DNA of 64,000 nucleotides, from contig JAQBPO010000023.1 of NCBI GenBank assembly GCA_028287465.1, positions 29,788-93,787 on the forward strand, in the 5' to 3' direction. A program made the translations under genes and the position numbers. Position 1 is the stretch's first letter. Every line of letters begins with the position of its first letter. The notes beneath the pieces were generated by a model. The model was given only the letters and a program-made list of their open reading frames with translations, was not told where the DNA came from and did not search any database. Source of the DNA: Fibrobacterota bacterium (GTDB lineage: Bacteria > Fibrobacterota > Fibrobacteria > UBA11236). Of this stretch, positions 27,053 to 36,857 are shown piece by piece.

Positions 27053-27159
27053 GATTATCCCCCCCGAAAACCACTATCCTGCCCGCTCGCGAAAGCCGGT
27101 CCTCGGAGTCCAAGCCCGCTTGCCTGCGGAACTTGGACCCGGGAAACCCGTTCGCCTGT

Positions 27160-28296
27160 TTACGTGGCCAGGTCCTTTAGAGTCCCTGCACCCCAGCCGC
27201 GCAGCAATCCGACGATGTCCTCCGAAGTCGGGCTGCGCCCGTTACGGACATACCACCCGGAAGCGCCGACGCCGCAATACAAGGCATCCAGCACGGGGAG
27301 GTCGGCCATGATGCCGCCGCAGAATCCGCCGTTGAAATGATCGCCCGCGCCCGTGGACAGCTTGGGATTGGGGCAGTAAGGGCCCTCGATCCCGGCGGTC
27401 TCGGTGCCGACCGTGGCGCCCGCGTATTTGATGGCATGGACCACGACGCCATGGATGCCCAGCCGTTCGCGGAGCCTGGCCGAAGTGGCCTTGACCCCGT
27501 CGACGGATTCCTGGGGCAGTTCCTTCACGCCGAGCACGTTGCTGACCTGCTCCGCTTCGCGCAAGTTGAGGCCCAGGATGACTTCGGTTTTCCTGTTGAG
27601 GGCCTGGATTTGATCCAGGACCCGCACCAGATCCGTGCGAGAACGCTTTTCGGGATCGGCCAGGTCGAAGAAGAACTTCACCTTGCAACCCTCGGGAACC
27701 ATGCGGATGATGTTCTCGATGATCTCTTCCATTTCGGTGAGCATGGTCCAATTGGTGCAAGCGACCATGTCCGACAGGAAGAACAATTCGCGCATCACGG
27801 GTTCGCCGACCACCTCGAGCAGGCGCGTCCAGCACATGTCCTTGATGGTGTTCAGCTTGCCGAGCATAAGCTTGCCGTCATGGAACTCCAGGGCGTCCGT
27901 GTGGCCGGGTACACCGACCGAGACCACCTTGCAGATGCTTTTCAGAGGCTTGAAGACCGGGTGGATTTCCGGATAGCCCAACATGCCGATGCAGGTCACC
28001 TGGGCGCCCATGCCCGCGGCGGCCATGGCCATCAAGGGCCCGTTGCCGCCGAGCTTTTCCTGGATGGGGACGAGTTCGATATTGGCCGATTTGCCCGCGG
28101 CGGATGCGATGCGGCCTGCGAACTCGGTGATGGTCTCGATGCGCTTGTATTCATGGTTGTTCTTGCGCGTTGCCACGGCGTGGATGATTTCATCCACGAA
28201 TCCGTCGAAACCCACCAGGAATTTCTTGGTGCGCATGACGCTTTTGCGGGCCGCGATGGCATCGGCCGCCCTGATGATGTCCTTAGTGTCGTTCAC
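27160..28296 (-). CDS. PfkB/ribokinase-family carbohydrate kinase
   Basis: 378 residues from the GTG at 28296, preceded by GGAAGGGG; this start is inferred because the frame upstream loses similarity. KKFLVGFDGFVDEII opens the fold, EKLGGNGPLMAMAAAGMGAQVTCIG is the substrate-binding block, and STGAGDHFNGGFCGG is the PfkB signature 2 with the catalytic Asp. It phosphorylates a sugar or nucleoside with ATP; the substrate cannot be read from sequence. It lies 143 nt behind the STAS-protein gene on the same strand. Confidence 0.88.
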   Translation of the reverse strand: MNDTKDIIRAADAIAARKSVMRTKKFLVGFDGFVDEIIHAVATRKNNHEYKRIETITEFAGRIASAAGKSANIELVPIQEKLGGNGPLMAMAAAGMGAQVTCIGMLGYPEIHPVFKPLKSICKVVSVGVPGHTDALEFHDGKLMLGKLNTIKDMCWTRLLEVVGEPVMRELFFLSDMVACTNWTMLTEMEEIIENIIRMVPEGCKVKFFFDLADPEKRSRTDLVRVLDQIQALNRKTEVILGLNLREAEQVSNVLGVKELPQESVDGVKATSARLRERLGIHGVVVHAIKYAGATVGTETAGIEGPYCPNPKLSTGAGDHFNGGFCGGIMADLPVLDALYCGVGASGWYVRNGRSPTSEDIVGLLRGWGAGTLKDLAT

Positions 28297-28439
28297 GTTC
28301 CCCTTCCACACATGATAAAAAAGACATACCCCCTGCCCCCGGTATCGACAGCCCCCGTCGACCGAACCGCATTCCAATCCGGGGCGCGGCATTCCCGCGC
28401 ACCCTTGTCGGGAAACGCGTGCCGGTCCGCCCGGAAGGC

Positions 28440-28784
28440 TCAGCGATTCAGCGCGATGTCGATGGTCGGGAGGAGCGGAATCATGTCGGTTATGCCTGCG
28501 ATTTCCAGTACCTCGACCACATGGCCCGCCTGGCAGACGATCTTGAATTGGCAATGGGTGTCCAAGCCCCACTTGATCAGCTTGGAAAACTCTCCCAGCC
28601 CTACGCTGGACAACATGGTCACCCCGGTGCAATCCAGGATGACCTTTTCCGGCTTCAGCATGCGGAGATTCGAAAACTCCTGGCGCATGACGTCTACGGT
28701 TTCGAAGGTCAGGTCCCCGGTGATTTCCACCACGGCATGCCCCTTCTTGGAATAGTTCCTGCAGGAGAAAACGTTTCTTGCCAT
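28440..28784 (-). CDS. STAS-domain protein (anti-anti-sigma factor type)
   Basis: 114 residues, a stand-alone STAS domain: HAVVEITGDLTFETVD, KPEKVILDCTGVTMLSSVGLGEFSKLI with the conserved Ser region that is phosphorylated by partner kinases in the SpoIIAA family, and a C-terminal helix. It should act in a partner-switching cascade. No cognate kinase or phosphatase gene is adjacent, so its target is unknown. Confidence 0.88.
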   Translation of the reverse strand: MARNVFSCRNYSKKGHAVVEITGDLTFETVDVMRQEFSNLRMLKPEKVILDCTGVTMLSSVGLGEFSKLIKWGLDTHCQFKIVCQAGHVVEVLEIAGITDMIPLLPTIDIALNR

Positions 28785-28979
28785 CTATCCCGTACCCGAG
28801 GCTGATGCCCTTGCTTTTATATCTTTATTCCCACGGCGTGCCGCTCCCGCATGCCGGGTCCCCGACACCGGGTCCTTGACCCGCGGATTCCCAGAATAAG
28901 TATTCTGAAAGAGATTTGCAAATTTACCATATTTTGCCCATTTTTCCCAAACATTTCCCAGGAAAACAGGAGTCGGCCC
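28785..28979. promoter_or_regulatory. Divergent promoter region, A/T-rich
   Basis: This region separates the STAS gene (minus) from the DUF4416 gene (plus). It contains a perfect 6-bp inverted repeat AGAATA-AG-TATTCT at 28893-28906 and an A/T-rich tract to about 28970, well below the GC of the surroundings. A promoter is likely but I cannot place -35/-10 boxes with confidence. Confidence 0.4.
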
Positions 28980-29573
28980 GTGGGCGCCTATAAAATCCCG
29001 GCAAAGGTGAAATTGGTGGTCGGATTGCTCGGCGGCAACCCTGAAATCCTCAAACGGACCCGGGAACTCCTGAGGGCAAGATTCGGGGTGGAAGAGGAGA
29101 TCATGGCCCCCATCCCCTTTACCTGGACCCGGTATTATTCCGATGAATTGGGGGAATCGCCTTGGCGCACCTTCGTTTCCTATGAAGCCCTGATTCCCAG
29201 GGAGGACCTGGTCGACATCAAGCGATTCACGAACGATTTGGAACAGGGTTTGGCCTCGGAGGGGGTGCGGACCATCAATATCGATCCGGGATACATGACC
29301 TTGGGGCAGTTTTTCCTGGCTACGACCAAGGACCAGCGCCACCGGGTTTATATCCGGGACGGGATTTTCGTCGAGCCCACCCTGTATTTCCAGGACGGGG
29401 ACTTCTTCCCCTTCGAATGGACCTATCGGGATTATCGAAGCGAGGAGTATCGCTTGTACTTCCTGGCGGCGCGCTCCAAGTTGGCCTACCAGATGCACCA
29501 TGGCGGTTTACCGCATTCACGCCGGAAATCGGTCCAGCCGGGAACCGTGGAAAACCCCGAAGCGCCGGGATAG
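28980..29573 (+). CDS. DUF4416 family protein
   Basis: 197 residues from the GTG at 28980, fixed by AGGAG with a 7-nt spacer; the longer frame upstream is not supported. KVKLVVGLLGGNPEIL, MAPIPFTWTRYYSDELGESPWRTFVSYE, LVDIKRFTNDLEQ and NIDPGYMTLGQFFLATTKDQRHRVY are the conserved blocks of this uncharacterised family, common in Deltaproteobacteria and related diderms. Probably cytoplasmic; function unknown. Confidence 0.88.
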   Translation: MGAYKIPAKVKLVVGLLGGNPEILKRTRELLRARFGVEEEIMAPIPFTWTRYYSDELGESPWRTFVSYEALIPREDLVDIKRFTNDLEQGLASEGVRTINIDPGYMTLGQFFLATTKDQRHRVYIRDGIFVEPTLYFQDGDFFPFEWTYRDYRSEEYRLYFLAARSKLAYQMHHGGLPHSRRKSVQPGTVENPEAPG

Positions 29574-29695
29574 CCTCCTCGGGATCGGGATTCCCCCGGC
29601 AAAACCAGGCCTGGCTTGCCGAGGGAAGGATTCCGGAGGCTTAGGCGGCAGGCTCCCGGACGCAGGGCCCGGAAACGTCCCGACCGGTTTGGGAT

Positions 29696-30130
<435 letters not shown>

Positions 30131-30216
30131 TCAAATGGACTAAAAATTACGCTAGTTGACGATTGCCATGTCTATCCATCCCCATGCCAATCCTATAACC
30201 GACCTTTGAAAGCTTT

Positions 30217-30243
30217 CCTCCAGGGCGGAAACCGTCCTGGAGG
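30217..30243 (-). terminator. Strong hairpin after the porin gene, probable terminator
   Basis: CCTCCAGGGCGG-AAA-CCGTCCTGGAGG forms a 12-bp stem with one mismatch and a 3-nt loop, 38 nt after the porin stop codon on the minus strand. There is no good T-run after it, so it may act as an mRNA-stabilising or leaky terminator between the porin gene and glnB. Confidence 0.5.
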
Positions 30244-30281
30244 GTTATAGCTTTATCTTGGATACCGTCCAAGACCTGGAA

Positions 30282-31223
30282 TCAGAACGAGAAGGTATTT
30301 TCCACAGCGTAGTAGGTGTTCTTCTTGTCGATGTCATAGCGGACTTCGGCCAAGGCGAGCCAGTTGCCGACGATGGCATAGCTCGGGCTGAAAGTGACTT
30401 CCGTATCCGGGTCATCCTCTTTCTCCAGTTTGATACCGCTGTAGCGGACCGTCGCCGCGACCTTGTCGGTGAGCTTATAGTTGGCCATCGCCAGCCAGCC
30501 ATTGCCGGACTGGTTCGCAAGCCCCCAATTGATGAGGAGGCTGTATTCGGCCGCCACGGTCAGGGGGCCCATGGCGTAGGATCCCCAGGTATTGACTTCG
30601 GATTGGCTGTCATGGTCCGTGGCATCGTCGTAGATTTCATGGAGGAAGGTCACCTTGGCGGTGACGCCTTCCACGGGCATCAGGGCGACCTGGGCCTCGA
30701 AACCCGGGGTCAGCAGATCCGTATCCGTTCCCCAGACGCTGCTGACGACGGAGCCGTACAGGGCGAACTTGGGGGTGGCATAGGCGAGGTTCAATCCATT
30801 CTGGTATCCGCCGTAGGTTGGGCCGGCATAGCCGCTCAGCAGCTTGGAAACGGAATACTGGTACAGGCCGGTGGGCTCCGCGGCTTCGAAGCCGGAGACG
30901 CTCAGGAACTTACCGACCGAGAGGCTCAAGGGTCCGCTGGTGGCGGTGACGAAACCCTGTTCGAAAACCACGCCGCCGGTGGAGCCGAGGCTATTGATAT
31001 CCGCGCGGGCCGAAATGGCGCCGTACTTGTAGAAGAAATCCAATTCGAACTGGTCGAAAGACCCGTTCAGGGTCGCATCGCCGGAATCCGGGGAGACGCC
31101 ATTGGCGGACATATCGAGAAAGCCCGCCATCGACAGGCTGTCCGTCAATTTGATTTCGCCATGGGACGCAACGGCGCCAAGTCCCAGCATCAAGGCCATC
31201 GGTAACGTTTTAAGATTCTTCAT
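30282..31223 (-). CDS. Outer-membrane beta-barrel porin, linked to the nitrogen island
   Basis: 313 residues from the ATG at 31223, which has GGAG 5 nt upstream; a GTG two codons earlier is unlikely. Signal peptide to about residue 22 (LGLGAVASHGEI). The rest is amphipathic beta-strands (FELDFFYKYGAISARADIN, NGWLAMANYKLTDKVAATVRYSG) ending ENTFSF with a terminal Phe, the recognition signal for outer-membrane insertion. It resembles porins of the putative beta-barrel porin-2 group. Its position upstream of glnB and beside urease, and a sigma-54-like element with shared upstream boxes, suggest a nitrogen-limitation porin for urea or small amides. That is inference. Confidence 0.82.
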   Translation of the reverse strand: MKNLKTLPMALMLGLGAVASHGEIKLTDSLSMAGFLDMSANGVSPDSGDATLNGSFDQFELDFFYKYGAISARADINSLGSTGGVVFEQGFVTATSGPLSLSVGKFLSVSGFEAAEPTGLYQYSVSKLLSGYAGPTYGGYQNGLNLAYATPKFALYGSVVSSVWGTDTDLLTPGFEAQVALMPVEGVTAKVTFLHEIYDDATDHDSQSEVNTWGSYAMGPLTVAAEYSLLINWGLANQSGNGWLAMANYKLTDKVAATVRYSGIKLEKEDDPDTEVTFSPSYAIVGNWLALAEVRYDIDKKNTYYAVENTFSF

Positions 31224-31280
31224 CCTCACTCCTAATTTTCACCTTACCGGACTGGCAAGATATGAGATGCAGGACCATAC

Positions 31281-31296
31281 ATCAATCTCCATGCCA
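31281..31296 (-). promoter_or_regulatory. Sigma-54-like promoter element of the porin gene (weak -12)
   Basis: On the minus strand TGGCAT-GGAGA-TTGAT. The -24 element is good and the spacing is right, but the -12 has GA in place of the near-invariant GC. The predicted start lies about 45 nt ahead of the ATG. Listed because the same upstream boxes occur before the better urtA and amt promoters. Confidence 0.4.
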
Positions 31297-31364
31297 GATT
31301 CCGACATCCTGGCCGAATCGGCTCCAAAACGCGGAAAATGGAGTTTCAACAGAACGGGAACGTG

Positions 31365-31447
31365 TTTTGTCATAACAACCTTTTCCAATCCCCGGATACA
31401 TGTGTCAATTACTGACATTTCAGCCCTTGGCCCCCGTAAATTGTCAC
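31365..31447. promoter_or_regulatory. Cluster of TGTCA boxes upstream of the porin gene
   Basis: TTTTGTCA at 31365-31372, the inverted repeat TGTCA-ATTAC-TGACA at 31403-31417 and TTGTCAC at 31441-31447 lie about 70-150 bp upstream of the sigma-54-like element, the usual distance for enhancer-binding activators. Confidence 0.45.
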
Positions 31448-31562
31448 GTTCGCATCCCTTTTTGTGAGCAACACCCTTCTGGTGCCGGTTTGGCAGGTTC
31501 CTGGAGGGTAGTCGGAATCGAAGGGGCAGGGGGGGAAGGAAAGGGGTAACGGGAATGCTACG

Positions 31563-31599
31563 AACCGGACGATCGGGGCCTTGCCCGGACCGTCCGGTT
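31563..31599 (-). terminator. Hairpin downstream of the urease operon
   Basis: AACCGGACG and CGTCCGGTT form a 9-bp stem with an inner GC-rich loop, 24 nt after the last gene of the operon. No T-run follows, so a Rho-independent function is doubtful. Confidence 0.35.
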
Positions 31600-31622
31600 T
31601 ACGGAAGGGATTCAAACAGGGA

Positions 31623-31859
31623 TTAAGGAGCCAGGTCCGGAAGGGTTCCGCCCACGATCCGGAACTTCGAAACGAAGGCCATGCGCCAGACCCCGCCCGA
31701 GGCGATGGCGGCCTGAAGGGCCTGGGGATTCCTGGGTTGGATGCCCGACCAGAAGGCCAGGTAACCGGGCGTGGTGGCCGCGTTCTGGTGATGGGCGCGG
31801 GCGGGCGAAGACAACGCCAGCAGGCAAAGGGCGGACAGGCAGGCGAGGGAGGCTTTCAT
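31623..31859 (-). CDS. Small exported protein at the end of the urease operon
   Basis: 78 residues. The ATG overlaps the ureG stop (ATGA) and has AAGGA 6 nt upstream, so it is a real, translationally coupled gene. Signal peptide [22 protein letters not shown], giving a mature protein of about 56 residues that starts with two histidines ([17 protein letters not shown]) and has no cysteine. I do not recognise a family. Co-translation with the nickel GTPase UreG and the N-terminal His pair make a periplasmic nickel-related role possible, but this is speculation. Confidence 0.75.
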   Translation of the reverse strand: MKASLACLSALCLLALSSPARAHHQNAATTPGYLAFWSGIQPRNPQALQAAIASGGVWRMAFVSKFRIVGGTLPDLAP

Positions 31860-32683
31860 GGTGATTCCTTTTGCATGGATTGCGGTTCTGGGGAGGTGGG
31901 AAGTTGGGTATCCGGTACAAGGCGACGCGTCGCGTTCCAGGCCTTGAGGATATGCGCGGCGATTTCGGGAACGGCCAATCCGGATTTGACCTGGGCGAAC
32001 AGGAACGGACCCTCGCCACGCATCTTCAGGGAATCCCGGCGCATCACTTCCAGATCCGCGCCCACAAGGGCCGCCAGATCGGTTTTGTTGATGACGAGGA
32101 GATCGCTCTGGGTGATGCCGGGGCCGCCCTTGCGCGGGATCTTGTCCCCGCCGGAAACGTCGATGACGTAGATGGTATAGTCCGCCAGTTCCCGCCCGAA
32201 ATGCGCGGCCAGGTTGTCCCCCCCGCTTTCCACGAAGAGCAGATCGATGGCTCCGTTGAAATGATCCATCAACCGTTCCAGCGCGGCAACGTTCAGGGAC
32301 ACGTCCTCGCGGATGGCGGCATGGGGGCATCCCCCGGTCTCGACCGCCAGGATGCGGTCGGAGGCCAAGGCCTCATTGCGGATCAGGAACTCCCCGTCCT
32401 CGCGGGTGAAGATGTCATTGGTCACGACGCCCAGACTGTAGGCTTCGCGCAGGTGCCGGCATAGGGCCAGGGTCAATGCGGTCTTGCCGGAACCGACGGG
32501 ACCGCCGATGCCGATGGTGAAGGCGCGCCTGTAATAATCGCGGTCCGGCAGAGCCAGTTCCCGCAGGCGGTATTCCCCGGGGGATTCCATGATCTCATGG
32601 GTATGCCCATGGGATCCGGGTTCGTGGGTATGACCGTGGGCTCCGTGGGAATGGGCATCGGTGCGGATGGGCGTGAACTTCAT
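31856..32683 (-). CDS. ureG: Urease accessory GTPase UreG with His-rich N-terminus
   Basis: 275 residues from the ATG at 32683 (GGGAGA about 5 nt upstream). Residues 11-29 contain eight histidines ([10 protein letters not shown] and SHGHTHE), a metal-binding extension. Then the GTPase: P-loop [45 protein letters not shown] with the Cys-Pro-His nickel motif, [23 protein letters not shown] and the guanine motif NKTD. It delivers nickel to apo-urease with UreD and UreF. No ureE is present in the operon, so the His-rich tail may take over nickel supply. The C-terminus is extended by about 25 residues beyond the core. Confidence 0.95.
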   Translation of the reverse strand: MKFTPIRTDAHSHGAHGHTHEPGSHGHTHEIMESPGEYRLRELALPDRDYYRRAFTIGIGGPVGSGKTALTLALCRHLREAYSLGVVTNDIFTREDGEFLIRNEALASDRILAVETGGCPHAAIREDVSLNVAALERLMDHFNGAIDLLFVESGGDNLAAHFGRELADYTIYVIDVSGGDKIPRKGGPGITQSDLLVINKTDLAALVGADLEVMRRDSLKMRGEGPFLFAQVKSGLAVPEIAAHILKAWNATRRLVPDTQLPTSPEPQSMQKESP

Positions 32684-32697
32684 CGATTCTCCCGGCT

Positions 32698-33378
32698 TCA
32701 GCTTTGGAACAATTTGGAATATAGGTATGGATGCCCGGCCTGGGCCAGGTCGATCATGGGGGCCGAGCGCACGGACTCGCCGTAATCCCAATCCTCGCGC
32801 AGGAGGCGAAACTCCTCGCCGATGCGGATATGCTCGCGATGGAGCTTCTGCGCCTGGAGGGACCCGAGCAGGCCCAGGCGCACGGCCGCGCCCAATTGAT
32901 CGCGCAGGGCCATATGCAGCAACAGTCCTTGCGCATCGCAACGGGAAACGCCGGCGGACTTCAGGGTGGCCGCGAATACCATCAGGAAATGCAACGGCAG
33001 CCGCTCGCCTTGGAACCAGGGCCGCAGGGCGAGTATGCCCGGGCCCGCATGCGACGCTTCCATGGCGCGGGACCAGGCCTGGCCTTGGGCCAGGCTGCCT
33101 TTGCGTTGCGAGGGCATGAATAGCCAGGCGTCCCATTCGCGCACCACGTCCGCGAACCCCGCCTCGTCCGACCCGGCATGGGCATAGGCGGTATTCAGGA
33201 ATGGCATCTCCCCGGAGGTGACCTGATCCAGATGGGCTTCCAGGTATTCCCGGAAATCCCCCATCCGCTTCACGTAACCCAGCTTGGCCAGGCTTTCCAG
33301 GCCGTTGGAAAAGGCGAAGCCGCCGGACGGAAAACATGCGTCCGCCAATTGCATCAATGCCAGGGTCGCCAAGGCCAT
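32698..33378 (-). CDS. ureF: Urease accessory protein UreF
   Basis: 226 residues, all-helical. Starts [28 protein letters not shown], the UreF signature (LxDxxFPxGxFxxSxGLE), and contains [17 protein letters not shown] and [21 protein letters not shown]. UreF acts with UreD and UreG as a checkpoint for GTP-dependent nickel insertion into the urease active site. It follows ureC by 27 nt and precedes ureG by 14 nt. Confidence 0.95.
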   Translation of the reverse strand: MALATLALMQLADACFPSGGFAFSNGLESLAKLGYVKRMGDFREYLEAHLDQVTSGEMPFLNTAYAHAGSDEAGFADVVREWDAWLFMPSQRKGSLAQGQAWSRAMEASHAGPGILALRPWFQGERLPLHFLMVFAATLKSAGVSRCDAQGLLLHMALRDQLGAAVRLGLLGSLQAQKLHREHIRIGEEFRLLREDWDYGESVRSAPMIDLAQAGHPYLYSKLFQS

Positions 33379-33405
33379 GTCCGTCTCCTTTCTCCGCCGC
33401 CGGTT

Positions 33406-35121
33406 TCAGAACAGGGAATAGAGTTGCGCCAGGGGCAGGGAGGCCGCGGGTTCGCAGGTGAGGGCGATGCCGTCCGCCTTGACTTCATAGGTTTCCGGAT
33501 CGACCTCGATGTCCGGGGTCGCGGAGTTCAGCCGCATATCCGCTTTGGAAATGGTGCGGCAACCCTTGACGGCGACCACGGTCTTGGAAAGCCCGTATTG
33601 ATCGCGGACGCGGCGCAACGAGGCATTGGAGACGAAGGCCAGGGAGGTGAGCCCCACCGCGCCTCCCATGGAACCGAACATGGGCCGGGAGTGATAGGGT
33701 TGCGGGGTGGGAATGGAAGCGTTGGGATCGCCCATCTGCGCCTGCACGATATACCCGCCCTTCAGGATCAGCTCGGGCTTGGATCCGAAGAAGGCCGGCT
33801 TCCAAAGGACCAGGTCCGCCAGCTTCCCGATCTCGATGCTCCCGACCTCGCCGGAAATGCCGTGGGCGACGGCCGGGTTGATGGTGTATTTGGCGATATA
33901 GCGGCGCGCCCGGAAGTTGTCGGCGCGGAGGCCCGATTCCTCGGGGAGCGGTCCGCGTTGGACCTTCATCTTGTGGGCGGTCTGCCAGGTGCGGGTGATG
34001 ACCTCGCCCACGCGGCCCATGGCCTGCGAATCCGAGGACATCATGGAGATGGCGCCCAGGTCGTGCAGGATGTCCTCGGCGGCGATGGTCTCCCCGCGGA
34101 TGCGGCTTTCCGCGAAGGCCACGTCCTCGGGGATGTTCTTGTCCAGATGATGGCAGACCATCAGCATGTCCAGGTGCTCGGCCAGGGTGTTGACCGTGAA
34201 GGGCCGGGTGGGATTGGTCGAGGAGGGCAGCACGTTGGGCAGGCCGCAAACCTTGATGATGTCCGGGGCATGTCCGCCGCCGGCGCCTTCGGTATGGAAG
34301 CTGTGGATGACGCGGCCCTTGAAGGCCGCGATGGTGGCCTCCACGAATCCCGATTCGTTCAGGGTATCCGTATGGATGGCCACCTGGACGTCGTGCTCGT
34401 CGGCGATGGCCAGGCAGGCGTCGATGGCCGCGGGGGTGGTCCCCCAGTCCTCGTGCAGCTTGAGGCCGATGGCGCCGCCTTCGATCTGTTCCGTGAGGCC
34501 CCCCGGCCGGGAGGAGTTGCCCTTGCCCATAAAGCCGAAATTGAGCGGATAGGCGTCGGTGGCGCGCAGCATCATCTCGAGGTGCGCGGCGCCGGGAGTG
34601 CAGGTGGTGGCGTTGGTGCCCGTAGCGGGCCCGGTACCCCCGCCCAGCATGGTGGTGATGCCGGAGGCCAGGGCCTCGCCGATCTGCTGGGGGCAGATGA
34701 AATGGATGTGGGAGTCGATGCCCCCAGCGGTCACTATCATGCCTTCACCGGCGATGACTTCGGTAGTGGGACCCACGATCATGTCCGGGTCCACCCCCGG
34801 CATCACGTGGGGGTTGCCCGCCTTGCCGATGCCGGAGATGCGCCCTCCCTTGATCCCGAGATCCGCCTTGTAGATGCCGGTATAATCCAGCACCACGGCA
34901 TTGGTGATCAGGAGGTCCAGGACGGAAGCCTGGGATGCGCCCGAGGATTGGCCTTGGCCGTCGCGGAGCACCTTGCCGCCGCCGAACTTGCATTCTTCCC
35001 CGTATACGGTGAAATCCTTCTCCACCTCGATCACCAGGGCCGTATCGCCCAGGCGCACCCGATCTCCCGCGGTGGGTCCGTACATGTCCGCGTAGGCCTG
35101 CCGTCCGATGGAGTGGCTCAT
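33406..35121 (-). CDS. ureC: Urease alpha subunit
   Basis: 571 residues from the ATG at 35121, with AGGAGG upstream. Active-site residues are all present: His-x-His in [14 protein letters not shown], the carbamylated Lys in [15 protein letters not shown] (about residue 221), the flap [15 protein letters not shown], the mobile-flap His in MVCHHLD, and Asp in [11 protein letters not shown]. It hydrolyses urea to ammonia and carbamate at a dinickel centre in the cytoplasm. It overlaps the ureAB stop (ATGA), so subunits are made together. Confidence 0.98.
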   Translation of the reverse strand: MSHSIGRQAYADMYGPTAGDRVRLGDTALVIEVEKDFTVYGEECKFGGGKVLRDGQGQSSGASQASVLDLLITNAVVLDYTGIYKADLGIKGGRISGIGKAGNPHVMPGVDPDMIVGPTTEVIAGEGMIVTAGGIDSHIHFICPQQIGEALASGITTMLGGGTGPATGTNATTCTPGAAHLEMMLRATDAYPLNFGFMGKGNSSRPGGLTEQIEGGAIGLKLHEDWGTTPAAIDACLAIADEHDVQVAIHTDTLNESGFVEATIAAFKGRVIHSFHTEGAGGGHAPDIIKVCGLPNVLPSSTNPTRPFTVNTLAEHLDMLMVCHHLDKNIPEDVAFAESRIRGETIAAEDILHDLGAISMMSSDSQAMGRVGEVITRTWQTAHKMKVQRGPLPEESGLRADNFRARRYIAKYTINPAVAHGISGEVGSIEIGKLADLVLWKPAFFGSKPELILKGGYIVQAQMGDPNASIPTPQPYHSRPMFGSMGGAVGLTSLAFVSNASLRRVRDQYGLSKTVVAVKGCRTISKADMRLNSATPDIEVDPETYEVKADGIALTCEPAASLPLAQLYSLF

Positions 35122-35906
35122 ATTTCCCCCCTCCTTACCGCGCCGGGGCCGGAGGTGGTCGCGAAGCCTCCCTCGCGGGCCCTCTGCAAGGCTTTTTCGC
35201 GGTTGGGGCCGTCCAGGGATCCGGAGAGGAGCCCGTTGCCGCCGAAGACCAGGCGCTCGCCCGCCAGGGACACCATGCGCACGGTCTTGGTCTCCCCCGG
35301 TTCGAAGCGCACGGCCGTGCCGCTGGGGATGTCCAGGCGCAGGTCCAGGGCCTTGGCCCGATCGAAGCGGAGCGAGGCGTTGGTTTCGAAGAAAGGGTAA
35401 TGGGAGCCGACCTGGATGGGCCGATCGCCGAGGTTGGTCACTTCCAGTTCCACCGCGGTCCGGTCCGCGTTGAGGAGGATGGGTTCCGATCGCAGCAGGT
35501 ATTCGCCGGGAGCCGGATCCGAAAGCGCGGGCGCGGGAATCGATTTCGAGGGAGGCGTCACCCCTTCCAGGCCGGATCCGTACAAGGCCCACAGGCCCTT
35601 TTCCGTGCAGATGGGGCGGTGCACGGTGACCAGTTTGGTCCCGTCCGGAAAGGTGCCTTCCACCTGCACTTCATCCACCATGTCCGCCACCGCGGGCAGC
35701 ACCTGGCTCCGCCCCAGGATGTTCTTGCCCTTGTCCATCAGCACGACCACGCTTTCCCCGTCGCGGATGAACTCCAGCAACTGGGTCGCGATCAAGGCCA
35801 CGGCCTCGGGATAGTTCAGGCGCACGCCGCGCCACAGGCGCTTTTGCGCCAGGGCTCCGGCCCCGTGAAGCATCAGTTTCTCGATTTCCTTGGGCGAAAG
35901 CCGCAC
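35118..35906 (-). CDS. ureAB: Fused urease gamma-beta subunit
   Basis: 262 residues from a GTG start with AGGAGG 6 nt upstream. Residues 1-100 are the gamma subunit ([59 protein letters not shown]) and residues about 130-262 the beta subunit ([62 protein letters not shown]). A gamma-beta fusion is known from Helicobacter UreA; elsewhere the two are separate genes. It starts immediately after the ureD stop codon (TAG-GTG). Confidence 0.95.
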   Translation of the reverse strand: MRLSPKEIEKLMLHGAGALAQKRLWRGVRLNYPEAVALIATQLLEFIRDGESVVVLMDKGKNILGRSQVLPAVADMVDEVQVEGTFPDGTKLVTVHRPICTEKGLWALYGSGLEGVTPPSKSIPAPALSDPAPGEYLLRSEPILLNADRTAVELEVTNLGDRPIQVGSHYPFFETNASLRFDRAKALDLRLDIPSGTAVRFEPGETKTVRMVSLAGERLVFGGNGLLSGSLDGPNREKALQRAREGGFATTSGPGAVRRGEI

Positions 35907-36827
35907 CTACCACCTCCTATGCCATGGGTTGAATCCCAACCAGGCCTCGTCAGACAAGGCCGCGAAAATCATATCGTGCAACGGCTGCAGATCCCGCCGC
36001 TCCCCGCCCAAGGCCCGGATCAGGTATCCTTCCCCGTCCCGTTTCCCGACTCCGACCCAGATCGAGGCTCCGGTGCCGTCGGCTCCCATGCCCTCCCCGG
36101 GAATCGCCGGCGATCCTCCCTGCATTGGAGCCGCATCGCCCGTGCGCGCATCCTGGCCTGCCTTGTTCAGCGCCAGCATGTCCGCTTCCAGGGCCTCGCC
36201 GAGCCGGAGCGCGCGCGGCCCGATGAGATACACGCACAGCAGGGAACGGAAAATCCCGAACCGGCCGCATCGAAAAGGATCCTGGGATTCCGGTTCCAGA
36301 TTGAACCGTTCCGATAGGATGGGCGTTCCGCCGGGTCGCGTGACCCTGAGCTCCGAACGGAACAGGCTATAGGCGAAAACCTCTCCCCTGGCGACACGTC
36401 CTGGCTGGAGCCAATCGAAGAGGACCAGATCCGCCTCGGGATGCACTTCCCATGCCTGGGATTGCCGGTACCGGCTCCCCGCGAAGGGAACGATCGGATC
36501 CGGGCAGACCACCGCCAAGGCATTTGCATGAACCGTGCCAACCGTATCCTGGGAGCATCCGCCCTTGGCTCCGCTCCGATAGACCTTGGTGCTCGATTGC
36601 GTTCCGAGATAGGTGCGGGAGCCGGGAAGGCAATCCACCTGCATGCGGATGGCGTCCCCATCCACCAGGCCGCCGCCGTAATTGGAGACGTAGATTTGGC
36701 AGCAGCCCTGTTGCGGGCGCGGGTTGATGAACTTGATGGGCGGATAGCCCAGGCACCGGGTGAGACGCGATGCATCCCCGTCCCTTTCCACCGCGATGGA
36801 GTTCAAACCGACCAGGCTTCTAATCAT
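35907..36827 (-). CDS. ureD: Urease accessory protein UreD/UreH
   Basis: 306 residues. AVERDGDASRLTRCLGYPPIKFINP, YVSNYGGGLVDGDAIRMQVDC and YLGTQSSTKVYRS are UreD blocks; the C-terminal half (FDWLQPGRVARGEVFAY, RFNLEPES) is typical too. It is the scaffold that docks on apo-urease and receives UreF-UreG. The ATG at 36827 has no visible ribosome site, and a sigma-54-like element lies so close upstream that the transcript would be almost leaderless; the start is therefore less sure. First gene of the minus-strand urease operon, divergent from urtA. Confidence 0.92.
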   Translation of the reverse strand: MIRSLVGLNSIAVERDGDASRLTRCLGYPPIKFINPRPQQGCCQIYVSNYGGGLVDGDAIRMQVDCLPGSRTYLGTQSSTKVYRSGAKGGCSQDTVGTVHANALAVVCPDPIVPFAGSRYRQSQAWEVHPEADLVLFDWLQPGRVARGEVFAYSLFRSELRVTRPGGTPILSERFNLEPESQDPFRCGRFGIFRSLLCVYLIGPRALRLGEALEADMLALNKAGQDARTGDAAPMQGGSPAIPGEGMGADGTGASIWVGVGKRDGEGYLIRALGGERRDLQPLHDMIFAALSDEAWLGFNPWHRRW

Positions 36828-36841
36828 TGCGGGATATGCTA

Positions 36842-36857
36842 AGCAATTTCCCTTCCA
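36842..36857 (-). promoter_or_regulatory. Candidate sigma-54 promoter of the urease operon
   Basis: On the minus strand TGGAAG-GGAAA-TTGCT. The -12 box is perfect, GG and GC are 10 bp apart, but the -24 has AAG for CAC. The predicted start would be only a few bases ahead of the ureD ATG, which weakens the call. Confidence 0.4.

Larger units (their letters stand above)
31224..31622. other. Regulatory region between the urease operon and the porin gene
   Basis: About 400 bp without a gene. It holds a sigma-54-like element for the porin (31281-31296), a cluster of TTTTGTCA/TGTCA-N5-TGACA/TTGTCAC boxes (31365-31447), and a hairpin behind the urease operon (31563-31599). The 31300-31440 part is clearly more A/T-rich than its surroundings. 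Confidence 0.6.

Noticed and set aside
28893..28906. AGAATA-AG-TATTCT palindrome as a named operator
   Set aside because: It is a perfect but short inverted repeat that matches no operator I can name. Kept only as part of the promoter region.
33178..35400. A long plus-strand frame opposite ureC
   Set aside because: Antisense shadow of ureC and ureAB, whose catalytic motifs and ribosome sites are clear.
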